A stretch of 47,574 nucleotides of DNA. Source: Aggregatilineales bacterium. Its GTDB lineage: Bacteria > Chloroflexota > Anaerolineae > Aggregatilineales > Ch27. The position numbers were made by a program, and so were the translations under genes. Under the pieces are notes generated by a model. The model searched no databases and was not told the origin of the DNA. It saw only the letters and a program-made list of their open reading frames with translations. Of the stretch, positions 16,020 through 23,676 are shown piece by piece. The stretch lies in the NCBI GenBank assembly GCA_029976005.1, contig JARKOQ010000101.1, positions 1 to 47,574 on the forward strand, written 5' to 3'. Positions within the stretch are counted from its first letter, which is position 1, and the number at the start of each line of letters is the position of its first letter.

Positions 16020-19000
16020 CTACGAGCCAATCAGGCGCAGGGTTACGATCTGGAAGGGCCGCAGGGTTAGGGTCAGGCTGCCATCCGCATTGAGCGGTAG
16101 GGCGTGCTGGTCGTCCTCGATCAGGTTGGCCTCCCAGGCTTCGGCCAGGACAAACGCCGGGCGCAGCGTGACCGGCCCGCGCCGGCGCTGGCTTTCGTAC
16201 AGGCGCACGATCAGCCCGCGCCCGTCCTCGGCCTGTTTGACCGTCTCGATCACGACGTTGGGCCGGTCGAGGCCCAGCAGGCCCGCAGTCGCCGGGGCGG
16301 ATTGATCGCCGCGCCCGCTCCCGGCGGCCACGATCAACGGGTCGTTGAGGGCATACCCGGCCCCAATCGTCGCCTCGCCGAGCGCGCCGGCATGGGGAAA
16401 CAGGCTGTAGGCGAAGCGATGCTCGCCCAGGTCGGCGACCGGATCGGGTGTGGTCGTCCCGCGCAGCAGGCTGATCCGCATCACGTTCCCGCGGATGTCG
16501 TGCCCGTACTTGCAGTCGTTGAGCAGGCTGACCCCGTAGTCGCCTTCGCTCAGGTCGACCCACTTCTGGGCCACTGTTTCAAAGCGCGCCCAGTCCCAGC
16601 TCGTGTTGCGGTGGGTGGGCCGCTGGACGTTGCCCCACTGAATCTCGTACGTTGCCGCCGGAGCCAGGATCTCCACCGGGAAGGCCACCTTGAGCAGGAT
16701 GTTGCGTTCCTGCCAGTCGATCTGGGTATCGAAGTCCAGGCGCGGGCTGTCGCAGGCCAGCGCGATGCGCTGGGTATAGGTGCTGTTCAGGATGCGGCGC
16801 TTGATGATCAGCGTGCCTCGCAACGGGCCGGAGTCAAGCACCCGGATCGAGTCCGCCGGTTCGCTGAGCCACATCCGGTCATCGTAGAAGATGTCCACAT
16901 CCCAGGCGTTCCAGTTGATCGGCCGGTCTTCGAAGGCCTGGAACTGGTTGGCGATCGTCCCTTCCGGCAGGAGTTCGCGACTCTGGGCCTTGTCGAAGAT
17001 GCGCACGATATCGCCCGCCGCGTTGAACTCGACACGCAGCAGGTCGTTCTCCAGCAGGGCAGGCGTCGCGGTAACACGCCGCGCCGGTTCTGGAGCCGGG
17101 CCCTCGGCCAGAGTCAGCGGTGTGACACTCAGCGGGGGCACTTCTCCCGGAGCCAGCCACACCCCATCCTCGCAGGGCTGGGCGCAGACCGGCGTCCCAT
17201 CCTCGCGCATGAAGTGCAGGCCCTCCGGCAGGCTGTCCGGCCAGAAGACCAGGTCGCTGCGCGGGAATGACGTCGGGTTGGCGATCACCACATCCCCGGC
17301 CATCCGCGCCGCGATGGCTTCCAGGGCCGTCTGGCGAGCTTCCAGCGCCAGGCGCGTGACCTCGGCATACTGCCGCTGGGATTCGGTGTATACATCGGTG
17401 ATGCTGCTGCCGGGGATGATGTCGTGGAACTGGTTCAGACAAACCAGCTCCCAGGCCCGGCGCAGCGCGCCCGCCGGATAGGTGTACCCCGGATCGACCA
17501 GCCCGGCCAGGGCGGACAGAAATTCCGCGTCGTGCAGCAGGAACTCGCTTTTGCGGTTGGCCCGCTTGTTGCGGCTCTGGGTGGTATAGGTGCCCCGGTG
17601 CAGCTCCAGGTACAGCTCCCCGTTCCAGGTGGGCAGCCGGTCGCCGCTATCGGCTTCCAGGCGGCGGAAAAAGTCCCCTACCCGGCCGAAGTGCATCCGG
17701 GGCAGGCCGGGGAAGGCTTCCATCTCGCGGATATTCTCCAGCATCTCGCGGTTCGGCCCGCCGCCGCCATCCCCATAGCCGTAACTCATCAAAAAGTCGT
17801 GCTGGGCCTCCTTGTGCTGGGAATTGACCCAGGTACCCAGGGCCGTCTGGGGGGACGCAAAGGCGTTGTAGGTGGCCTTGTCGTAGAGGCTGTTCTCCGG
17901 GGACGTGCTGAAGTGAGTCAGCACCCGCGTGCCGTCGATGCCCTCCCACCAGAACGAGTCGTAGGGCATCCGGTTGTACTGGTTCCAGCCGATCTTGATC
18001 GTGAAGAAGTAGTCCAGCCCGGCCAGCCTGATCAACTGGGGCAGCGCCCAGGCGTAGCCGAACACGTCCGGCAGCCACAGCACCGGCGACTCGGCCTCCG
18101 CCCCAAAATGCTGGCGGAAGAACGAGCGCCCCAGCAAGAACTGGCGCGCCAGCGATTCGGCCCCGCTCAGGTTGCAGTCGGCCTCGACCCACATCCCGCC
18201 CATCGGCTCCCAGCGGCCCTCGGCCACGCGGGCCTTGATCGCCTCGAACAACGCCGGGTAGTCCTGGCGCACGAAGTCGTAAAGCTGGGCCTGGCTCTGC
18301 GAAAAGCCGTAGCCTTCGAACTGCTCCATCAGGCGCAGCACGGTGTGGAACGTGCGCCCCGCCTTGCGGCGCGTCTGGCCCAGCGTCCACAGCCAGGCGA
18401 CGTCGATATGGGCGTGCCCCGCGCCGTACACGTCCACGTCCAGCGGCGCGCCGGCCGCGCCGATTCCCTCGCGCAGGACGCGATGCGCCTCCCCAACGCT
18501 GGCATAAAACGCTTCGCCAAACGGCTCGCGGGTATCCAGCACTGTGAACGCTTCGTCCAGCGCGTTGAGCAGCCGATCGCGAGTCGGCCCGGCTTCCGCG
18601 TCGAGCAACTGGGCCGTGTTGAGCGCGATCCGCGCCGTCACGATGAAATCGCGGGTTGGCTGGTCGATCTGGACGACGGCGCAGGCCCGCATCCAGGGCT
18701 TCGGCGCGCGCGCGTCGAGGCCGCCGCTCCAGCCATGCAGGGCCAGCAGGTGCGGGCCGCCATCCCGCCAGCGATCCGGCAGCCGGATTTCCTGGTGGTG
18801 GCGGTCGCAGGCCGCGTACGCCTCGCCGTCGATGTAGGCCAATGCTTCCGGATGGCTAAAATCACCCAACTCGCCCAGCGGCAGAAAGAGCGCCACGGGC
18901 AACTCGGCGGGCCAGTCCGCCGGGACGCTGAAGGTCGTGCGCAAGATGAAATTGGTCTGCCACGCCCCCCACATCGACTCTGGCTCGACCATCTCCCAGG

Positions 19001-19163
19001 CTGTGTCATCCACCGCCGGGTCAACCGGCGGCGCCACCAGGGGGCCTTCCAGCATCTGATAGCGGAAGGCGGGCAGCGGCGCAGTCCGGCGATGCACCAG
19101 CGGCGCGATTAGCTCCAGCCGCCGCGCGATCTTCTTTTCGGTGAAACGCACGTCATGAAACAC
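16020..19163 (-). CDS. GH38 alpha-mannosidase
   Basis: A 1047-residue retaining alpha-mannosidase. An N-terminal beta domain (about 1-235) precedes the catalytic domain, with the zinc motif GAGHAHIDVAWLW (His250, His252, Asp254 in this numbering) and the nucleophile Asp366 in LWLPDVFGYAWALPQL. The C-terminal half (from about 640) is the beta-sandwich region. There is no signal peptide, so it likely trims imported mannosides in the cytoplasm. I choose GTG 19163, because AGGAGG sits five bases before it; the upstream ATG at 19184 would place that site inside the coding region, and a nearby ATG at 19155 is out of frame. It follows the CE7 esterase gene in one unit. Confidence 0.93.
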   Translation of the reverse strand: MFHDVRFTEKKIARRLELIAPLVHRRTAPLPAFRYQMLEGPLVAPPVDPAVDDTAWEMVEPESMWGAWQTNFILRTTFSVPADWPAELPVALFLPLGELGDFSHPEALAYIDGEAYAACDRHHQEIRLPDRWRDGGPHLLALHGWSGGLDARAPKPWMRACAVVQIDQPTRDFIVTARIALNTAQLLDAEAGPTRDRLLNALDEAFTVLDTREPFGEAFYASVGEAHRVLREGIGAAGAPLDVDVYGAGHAHIDVAWLWTLGQTRRKAGRTFHTVLRLMEQFEGYGFSQSQAQLYDFVRQDYPALFEAIKARVAEGRWEPMGGMWVEADCNLSGAESLARQFLLGRSFFRQHFGAEAESPVLWLPDVFGYAWALPQLIRLAGLDYFFTIKIGWNQYNRMPYDSFWWEGIDGTRVLTHFSTSPENSLYDKATYNAFASPQTALGTWVNSQHKEAQHDFLMSYGYGDGGGGPNREMLENIREMEAFPGLPRMHFGRVGDFFRRLEADSGDRLPTWNGELYLELHRGTYTTQSRNKRANRKSEFLLHDAEFLSALAGLVDPGYTYPAGALRRAWELVCLNQFHDIIPGSSITDVYTESQRQYAEVTRLALEARQTALEAIAARMAGDVVIANPTSFPRSDLVFWPDSLPEGLHFMREDGTPVCAQPCEDGVWLAPGEVPPLSVTPLTLAEGPAPEPARRVTATPALLENDLLRVEFNAAGDIVRIFDKAQSRELLPEGTIANQFQAFEDRPINWNAWDVDIFYDDRMWLSEPADSIRVLDSGPLRGTLIIKRRILNSTYTQRIALACDSPRLDFDTQIDWQERNILLKVAFPVEILAPAATYEIQWGNVQRPTHRNTSWDWARFETVAQKWVDLSEGDYGVSLLNDCKYGHDIRGNVMRISLLRGTTTPDPVADLGEHRFAYSLFPHAGALGEATIGAGYALNDPLIVAAGSGRGDQSAPATAGLLGLDRPNVVIETVKQAEDGRGLIVRLYESQRRRGPVTLRPAFVLAEAWEANLIEDDQHALPLNADGSLTLTLRPFQIVTLRLIGS

Positions 19164-19252
19164 ACGATCCTCCTGGCGCTGCAAGCAAAACGAGAGCGCA
19201 AGGCAGCGCAGCCCGAACTAACGATCCATCCCAAAAACACGCCTGCGGAAAA

Positions 19253-20227
19253 TCAGCCCTTCCACAGGTTGGCAAGATATTCGATCTTGGCCACCATCTG
19301 GTAGATGTCGCCGCCCTCGTGGTTGTTGTAGGCGTAAGTGCGAATCGACTTGGCGCCGGCATAGTGGTTGTAGGCGGCATAGACGGTCGAGGGCGGGCAA
19401 ATATCGTCCATCAGGCCCACCGAGAACAGCGCCGGGGCGGTCGCCCGTGCCGCGAAATTGAGGCCGTCGAAATAGGAGAGGGTCTGGAACACCGTATCGA
19501 TCTTGTCGCGGTGGATTTTGCAGAAATTGGAGATCTCCACGTAGGGATACGTGCCCACCAGCTCGGTCGCCCGGCGATAGTGGCACAGGAAAGGCACGTC
19601 CGGCAGGACTGCCGCCAGATCGGGCACGAGTCCGGCCACGGCCAGGGTGACGCCCCCGCCCTGGCTGCCACCCGTCACGGCGATCCGGGTTGCGTCAACC
19701 GCGGCATGGCTGCGGGCCGTCTCGACCGCCCGCACCGCATCCGTGAACAGGCGGCGGTAGTAATACGTCTTGGGGTCCAGAATGCCCTGGGTCATGAAGC
19801 CGGGGATCGACGGGTTGGCTCCGTCGACCGGCAGGTCGGGGGTATCGCCATTCAGCCAGGTACTACCCTGACCGCGCGTGTCCATGACCAGGTGGGCGTA
19901 ACCGGCGGCGCTGGCCCACAACCAGTGGACCGGGAAACCGCGTCCGCCGCCATAACCGATGAACTGCACCACGCACGGCAGCGGCTCCTTACGGTGCACG
20001 GGCAGGAGGAACCAGCCCTTGATCGGCTGCCCGCCATACCCGGCGAAGGTGACGTCATAGGCTTCCACTGTCTTGAGGTGAGTATCGACCGGCTCGAAAC
20101 GGGCCGCCAGCGGATACTGGCGGGTTTGCGCCAGGGTCGCCTGCCAGAAAGCGTCGAAATCGGCGGGTTCGTCGCGATCCGGCCGGTAGGCTTCAAGCTG
20201 TTGGAGGGGCAGATCAAACAGGGGCAT
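19253..20227 (-). CDS. CE7 acetyl xylan esterase / cephalosporin-C deacetylase family
   Basis: A 324-residue alpha/beta hydrolase that removes acetyl groups from short xylo-oligosaccharides or similar small esters. The triad falls at Ser188 (TGGSQGGG), Asp274 ([10 protein letters not shown]) and His303 (YNNHEGGD), the same numbering as the Thermotoga CE7 enzyme. Other family marks are the oxyanion segment FIGYGGGRG and DTRGQGS (116-122). The protein starts [11 protein letters not shown] at ATG 20227; the frame extends upstream without merit. There is no signal peptide, so it is intracellular like most CE7 enzymes. It precedes GH38, suggesting joint trimming of imported glycans. Confidence 0.94.
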   Translation of the reverse strand: MPLFDLPLQQLEAYRPDRDEPADFDAFWQATLAQTRQYPLAARFEPVDTHLKTVEAYDVTFAGYGGQPIKGWFLLPVHRKEPLPCVVQFIGYGGGRGFPVHWLWASAAGYAHLVMDTRGQGSTWLNGDTPDLPVDGANPSIPGFMTQGILDPKTYYYRRLFTDAVRAVETARSHAAVDATRIAVTGGSQGGGVTLAVAGLVPDLAAVLPDVPFLCHYRRATELVGTYPYVEISNFCKIHRDKIDTVFQTLSYFDGLNFAARATAPALFSVGLMDDICPPSTVYAAYNHYAGAKSIRTYAYNNHEGGDIYQMVAKIEYLANLWKG

Positions 20228-20318
20228 GGGGAGAACCTCTTCACATATGTTTGGGAGACTCAGGGGCACACATGGCCCAGGCTCCGCTCACCCAATGGGG
20301 TAGAACCTGGTTTGGCTG

Positions 20319-20327
20319 ATGATACCA
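20319..20327 (-). promoter_or_regulatory. Extended -10 promoter for the esterase-GH38 unit
   Basis: TGGTATCAT on the minus strand, 92 bases before the esterase ATG and after the LarA terminator. Confidence 0.45.
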
Positions 20328-20346
20328 TGCAACCCGGCATTCAGCG

Positions 20347-20367
20347 AAAACGGCCCGTGCCGGGCCG
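20347..20367 (-). terminator. Terminator after the LarA-like gene
   Basis: A 7-bp stem CGGCCCG/CGGGCCG with loop TGC (20351-20367). TTTT follows on the minus strand. Confidence 0.65.
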
Positions 20368-20413
20368 CCAGACGGAAGGCATTCTCACCACACGGACACG
20401 GCGGAAAAGCGCC

Positions 20414-21688
20414 TCACTCGCCCGGCAAGATAGGCACGGTCGCGTTCGCCTGGGGCAGGATAGCGATCCGTGTGTCAGAAGGCAACCCGGCCAGGGCCTC
20501 GGCCAGCGCGCTCGCCAGGTCGCGGGCCGGGTGAAGCAGCAGGCGGCGAGCCAGGTCCAAGGGCAGATCGGAGACCCAGCGCAGGTTGACGCGGGCGGCA
20601 TCGCGGGCGATCTGGTAAGCCTTGTGCGGCCCGGCGCGGAAGCCTTCCTGCTCGAAGCGCGCGATGACGTCCGCATGCGACTCCATCGGCTGGGCCAGCA
20701 TCCAATCCTCGTAGCCCCGGCTACCCGTCCCTTCCCCACACGCGGCGGCCACAATCACCCAGCCGCCGGGCCGCGCGATCAGGGCCGCATGGGCCAACGC
20801 CTTCTGGGCCTGATACACGTTCAGGTCCTTGGGATGCCCACCCGGCGAGGCAATCACCAGATCGTAGCAACCGGCGGCCGGCACCTGGCAAATCCGGCGC
20901 GCCAGGGGGATGCCCGCCCGCATGACCGCCCCCGGCTCCCCGGCAACCACGGCCGCGATCTGCTTGCGGGGGTTGAGGATCGCGTTCAGGGCGAGGTGCA
21001 CCCCGGCCCGCCGCCCGATCTCCTCGACATCCTGCCGGGCGGGGTTGTCCTCGTAGCGGCCCAGGCGCGCGCCCTCGGCCAGCATCAGGCGGTGATTGGC
21101 GTTGACCGTAGCCCGCCCGGCCAGCCCGATCGCGGCGCTCTTGGCCCCGCCGGAAAAGCCCATGAACTGGTGCGGCTCCAGGTTGCCGACCACGATCCGC
21201 AGGTCGGCCTCGACGAAGCGGCGCTGGATCAGGACCGGCGTGCCGCGCGCCGTCCGGCCGAGATCGGCCAGATCGGCCGCGTCGCAGTCGTGCGAGATCA
21301 CCGGATAGCGGGCCAACACCTCGGCGGGCACGACCCGGCTAAATTCCTGGAGAGTCATGGGGGGATGCGTTCCGGTGGCGATCAGGAGCGTGATCGCCTC
21401 CGGCAGCAGGCCGAGCGCTTCCAGACGGGCCAGCAACGGCGGAAGCAGGATGTCGTGCGGCACCGGCCGGGTCTTGTCGTTGATGGCGATCGCGGCCGAT
21501 CGTGCCCCACCAAAAGCAGCCCAGGCGAAGCCGCCCAGCGGCGCGTCCAGCGCCGCCGCCACGGCCGCGCCCGGATCGGGAACGGGCGGCGCGTCGGCCG
21601 GGGCGAGGACGTCCGCCGCAAGTCCTTCCGGCAGGATCAGCGGCAGGTATCCCTTGCCATACGGAATCTCGAACAGACGGCCGTCCAC
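20414..21688 (-). CDS. LarA-family nickel-pincer racemase/epimerase
   Basis: A 424-residue homologue of lactate racemase LarA, the same length as the Lactiplantibacillus enzyme. Catalytic and cofactor positions are kept almost residue for residue: Asp71 and Arg74 (INDKTRPVPH), His108 (ATGTHPP), His173 (EPHQFMGFSGG), Lys183 (the pincer-attachment Lys) and His199 (NANH, nickel). It should therefore need the nickel-pincer nucleotide made by LarB, LarC and LarE, none of which is in this window. LarA homologues act on many 2-hydroxy acids, so lactate is not assured. GTG 21688 has AGGAGG four bases upstream. It is the last gene of the kinase-ThrC-methyltransferase unit. Confidence 0.88.
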   Translation of the reverse strand: MDGRLFEIPYGKGYLPLILPEGLAADVLAPADAPPVPDPGAAVAAALDAPLGGFAWAAFGGARSAAIAINDKTRPVPHDILLPPLLARLEALGLLPEAITLLIATGTHPPMTLQEFSRVVPAEVLARYPVISHDCDAADLADLGRTARGTPVLIQRRFVEADLRIVVGNLEPHQFMGFSGGAKSAAIGLAGRATVNANHRLMLAEGARLGRYEDNPARQDVEEIGRRAGVHLALNAILNPRKQIAAVVAGEPGAVMRAGIPLARRICQVPAAGCYDLVIASPGGHPKDLNVYQAQKALAHAALIARPGGWVIVAAACGEGTGSRGYEDWMLAQPMESHADVIARFEQEGFRAGPHKAYQIARDAARVNLRWVSDLPLDLARRLLLHPARDLASALAEALAGLPSDTRIAILPQANATVPILPGE

Positions 21689-21696
21689 ACCGCCTC

Positions 21697-22497
21697 CTAG
21701 ACGATCCCGATCCGCACCCGGTAGCTGAAGTACCAGGGGCGCGGCTCGTCGCCCAGAGTCCGGGCCGCGACCGCGCGCAAGTGGACGATCCCGGCCTCGG
21801 CCTCGCTCACACCGTGCTTGAGCACGGTCGCCACCTGGCCCTGACTGAGCGCCAGTCCCACCAGCCGGGTGGCGTGGCCTGCCTCGACGTTGTGCAGGGT
21901 CAGCTCGCGCATGTAGCGGAAGCGCCCGCTGGCCCGCATCCGGGTCAGATGCTCGTGCTTGGCCCACTTACTCACGTCGCGGGTGAAGCCGCGCGCCCGG
22001 CCAATCGTGTCGCAGCGCTCCAGGCACGCCTCGAAGGCGACCTCGGCTTCCCAGTGCATCGCCGGAGGCCAGTCGCAGTCGATCGCGGCGAAGACTCCGC
22101 CGGGGCGCAGGATGCGCGCGACCTCGGCGAAGGTCGGCTCCGGCTCCATCCAGTGCAATGCCTGGGAGGCGGTCACGATGTCCGCGCCGCCGTCCGGCAG
22201 GCCGGTGGCGTGGCCGAAGCCCGGCAGATAGCGCACGTTGGGCGCGGCGGTGCGACCGGCTGCCGCCCGGCGCATGTCCTCACCCGGCTCGATGCCAATC
22301 ACCTGATCGGCACGATCTGCCCACAGCCGGGTGGAGAGGCCCGATCCGCTGCCCAGGTCGACCACCAGACCAGGGCGAGACACTCCGGCCAGTTGGGTCA
22401 GCAGATCGACCACGATGGCCGGAGGGACCGGCCGGTGCTCGTCATAGAGATCGGCGATGCCCTCAAAACGCGAGACGTTGGCATCCAGGGAATTCAC
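21697..22497 (-). CDS. Class I SAM-dependent methyltransferase (type 11)
   Basis: A 266-residue methyltransferase. The SAM-binding motif I is LVVDLGSGSGLST (about 44-56), the acidic residue ending strand 2 is in VIGIEPGEDM, and later motifs are ADIVTASQALHWMEP and ILRPGGVFAAID. The substrate cannot be told; relatives modify small molecules. GTG 22497 has GAGGAG eight bases upstream and starts 12 bases after the threonine-synthase-like gene. The LarA-like gene follows 8 bases after its stop, so the three are probably co-translated. Confidence 0.9.
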   Translation of the reverse strand: MNSLDANVSRFEGIADLYDEHRPVPPAIVVDLLTQLAGVSRPGLVVDLGSGSGLSTRLWADRADQVIGIEPGEDMRRAAAGRTAAPNVRYLPGFGHATGLPDGGADIVTASQALHWMEPEPTFAEVARILRPGGVFAAIDCDWPPAMHWEAEVAFEACLERCDTIGRARGFTRDVSKWAKHEHLTRMRASGRFRYMRELTLHNVEAGHATRLVGLALSQGQVATVLKHGVSEAEAGIVHLRAVAARTLGDEPRPWYFSYRVRIGIV

Positions 22498-22509
22498 GAA
22501 AGCGGCTCC

Positions 22510-23676
22510 TCAGTCGATCAGATGGGTGTACTTCAGGCCGTTCCCGGTCAGGAAGAGGACCACCGTCTCGTCCGGCCGGACCCACCCATCCGCGACCAGA
22601 TGGCGCAGCGCGGAGAGCGTCGCGGCCGCTTCCGGCGCGGGGAAGAGACCTTCCAACCGGCCCAGGGCACGCATGTCCTGGCACAATTCCTCGTCGTCAA
22701 CGGCGACGGCCGTCCCGCCGCTCTCGCGCAGCGCGTCGATGATCAGGAAATCGCCGATGGCCGCCGGGACGCGCAGCCCGTCCGCGACCGTGGCCGCGCC
22801 CTGCCAGGGTTCGGCCAGGCGCTGCCCGGCCTGGAAGGCGCGCACGATTGGCGCGCAGCCCGCGCTCTGGACGCTGACCATCCGCGGGCGCTGCGGGCCG
22901 ATCCAGCCCAGGGCTTCCATCTCGGCGAAGGCTTTCCACATCCCCACGATACCCGTCCCACCGCCGGTCGGATAGACAATCACGTCGGGCAGACGCCAGC
23001 CCAACTGCTCGGCCAGCTCATAGCCCATCGTCTTTTTGCCCTCCACCCGGTACGGCTCCTTGAGAGTGGACACGTCGAACCAGCGGCCTTCCGCCACGCC
23101 CTCGCGCACGAAACGGGCGCAGTCGGTGATCAGACCGTCCACCAGAGTCACCTGCGCACCGAGGGCTTTCATCTCGGCCACGAACGGGCGGGGCACATCC
23201 TGCGGCACATAAATGTAGGCTGGCAGGCCGGCCCGCGCGGCGTAGGCCGCCATGGCGCTGCCCGCGTTGCCCGCAGTCGGGATCGCCAGGGCCTTCGCGC
23301 CAAGCTCCGCCGCGCGCGACACCGCCAGACACAGCCCGCGCGCCTTGAAGGACGCGGTCGGATTCAGCCCCTCCTCTTTCGCCAGCAGATGGGGCAGGCC
23401 CAGATCCGCCCCCAGGCGCGACAGCGGCAGCAGCGGCGTGAAACCCTCTCCCAGGCTCAGCCGGAAGGCCGGATCGCGTACCGGCAGCATCTCGGCGTAG
23501 CGCCACAACGTCGGCGGACGATCCGCCAGCGCTTCGCGTGGGAAGGCACGGCGAGCCGCCTCCAGATCGTAGCGGGCCAGCAGCGGTTTGCCTGCCGGGC
23601 TGAGGTTGATCAACTGGTCCGGGTCGAAGCGCTCGCCCGTCCAACTACACTCGAGGTGGCTCAAGAAACTGTGCAT
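22510..23676 (-). CDS. Threonine synthase-like PLP enzyme
   Basis: A 388-residue fold-type II PLP enzyme. It carries PTASFKARG with the Schiff-base Lys at 111, AIPTAGNAGSAMAAYAARAG, and the phosphate-binding Gly run YPTGGGTGIVGMWKAF. Best fit is archaeal/class-two threonine synthase (O-phosphohomoserine to threonine). The N-terminal Zn-ribbon-like region common in the group keeps only one Cys (LECSWTGERF). Cysteate synthase arose from this family, so phosphoserine plus sulfite is a possible alternative reaction. ATG 23676 has AGGGGG upstream and overlaps the end of the histidine kinase gene by 32 bases, an unusually long overlap. No other threonine pathway gene is near. Confidence 0.82.
   Translation of the reverse strand: MHSFLSHLECSWTGERFDPDQLINLSPAGKPLLARYDLEAARRAFPREALADRPPTLWRYAEMLPVRDPAFRLSLGEGFTPLLPLSRLGADLGLPHLLAKEEGLNPTASFKARGLCLAVSRAAELGAKALAIPTAGNAGSAMAAYAARAGLPAYIYVPQDVPRPFVAEMKALGAQVTLVDGLITDCARFVREGVAEGRWFDVSTLKEPYRVEGKKTMGYELAEQLGWRLPDVIVYPTGGGTGIVGMWKAFAEMEALGWIGPQRPRMVSVQSAGCAPIVRAFQAGQRLAEPWQGAATVADGLRVPAAIGDFLIIDALRESGGTAVAVDDEELCQDMRALGRLEGLFPAPEAAATLSALRHLVADGWVRPDETVVLFLTGNGLKYTHLID

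Noticed and set aside
17424-21700. Long plus-strand frames opposite GH38, the esterase and the LarA-like gene
   Set aside because: All are antisense to genes with complete catalytic motifs and have shadow-like composition.
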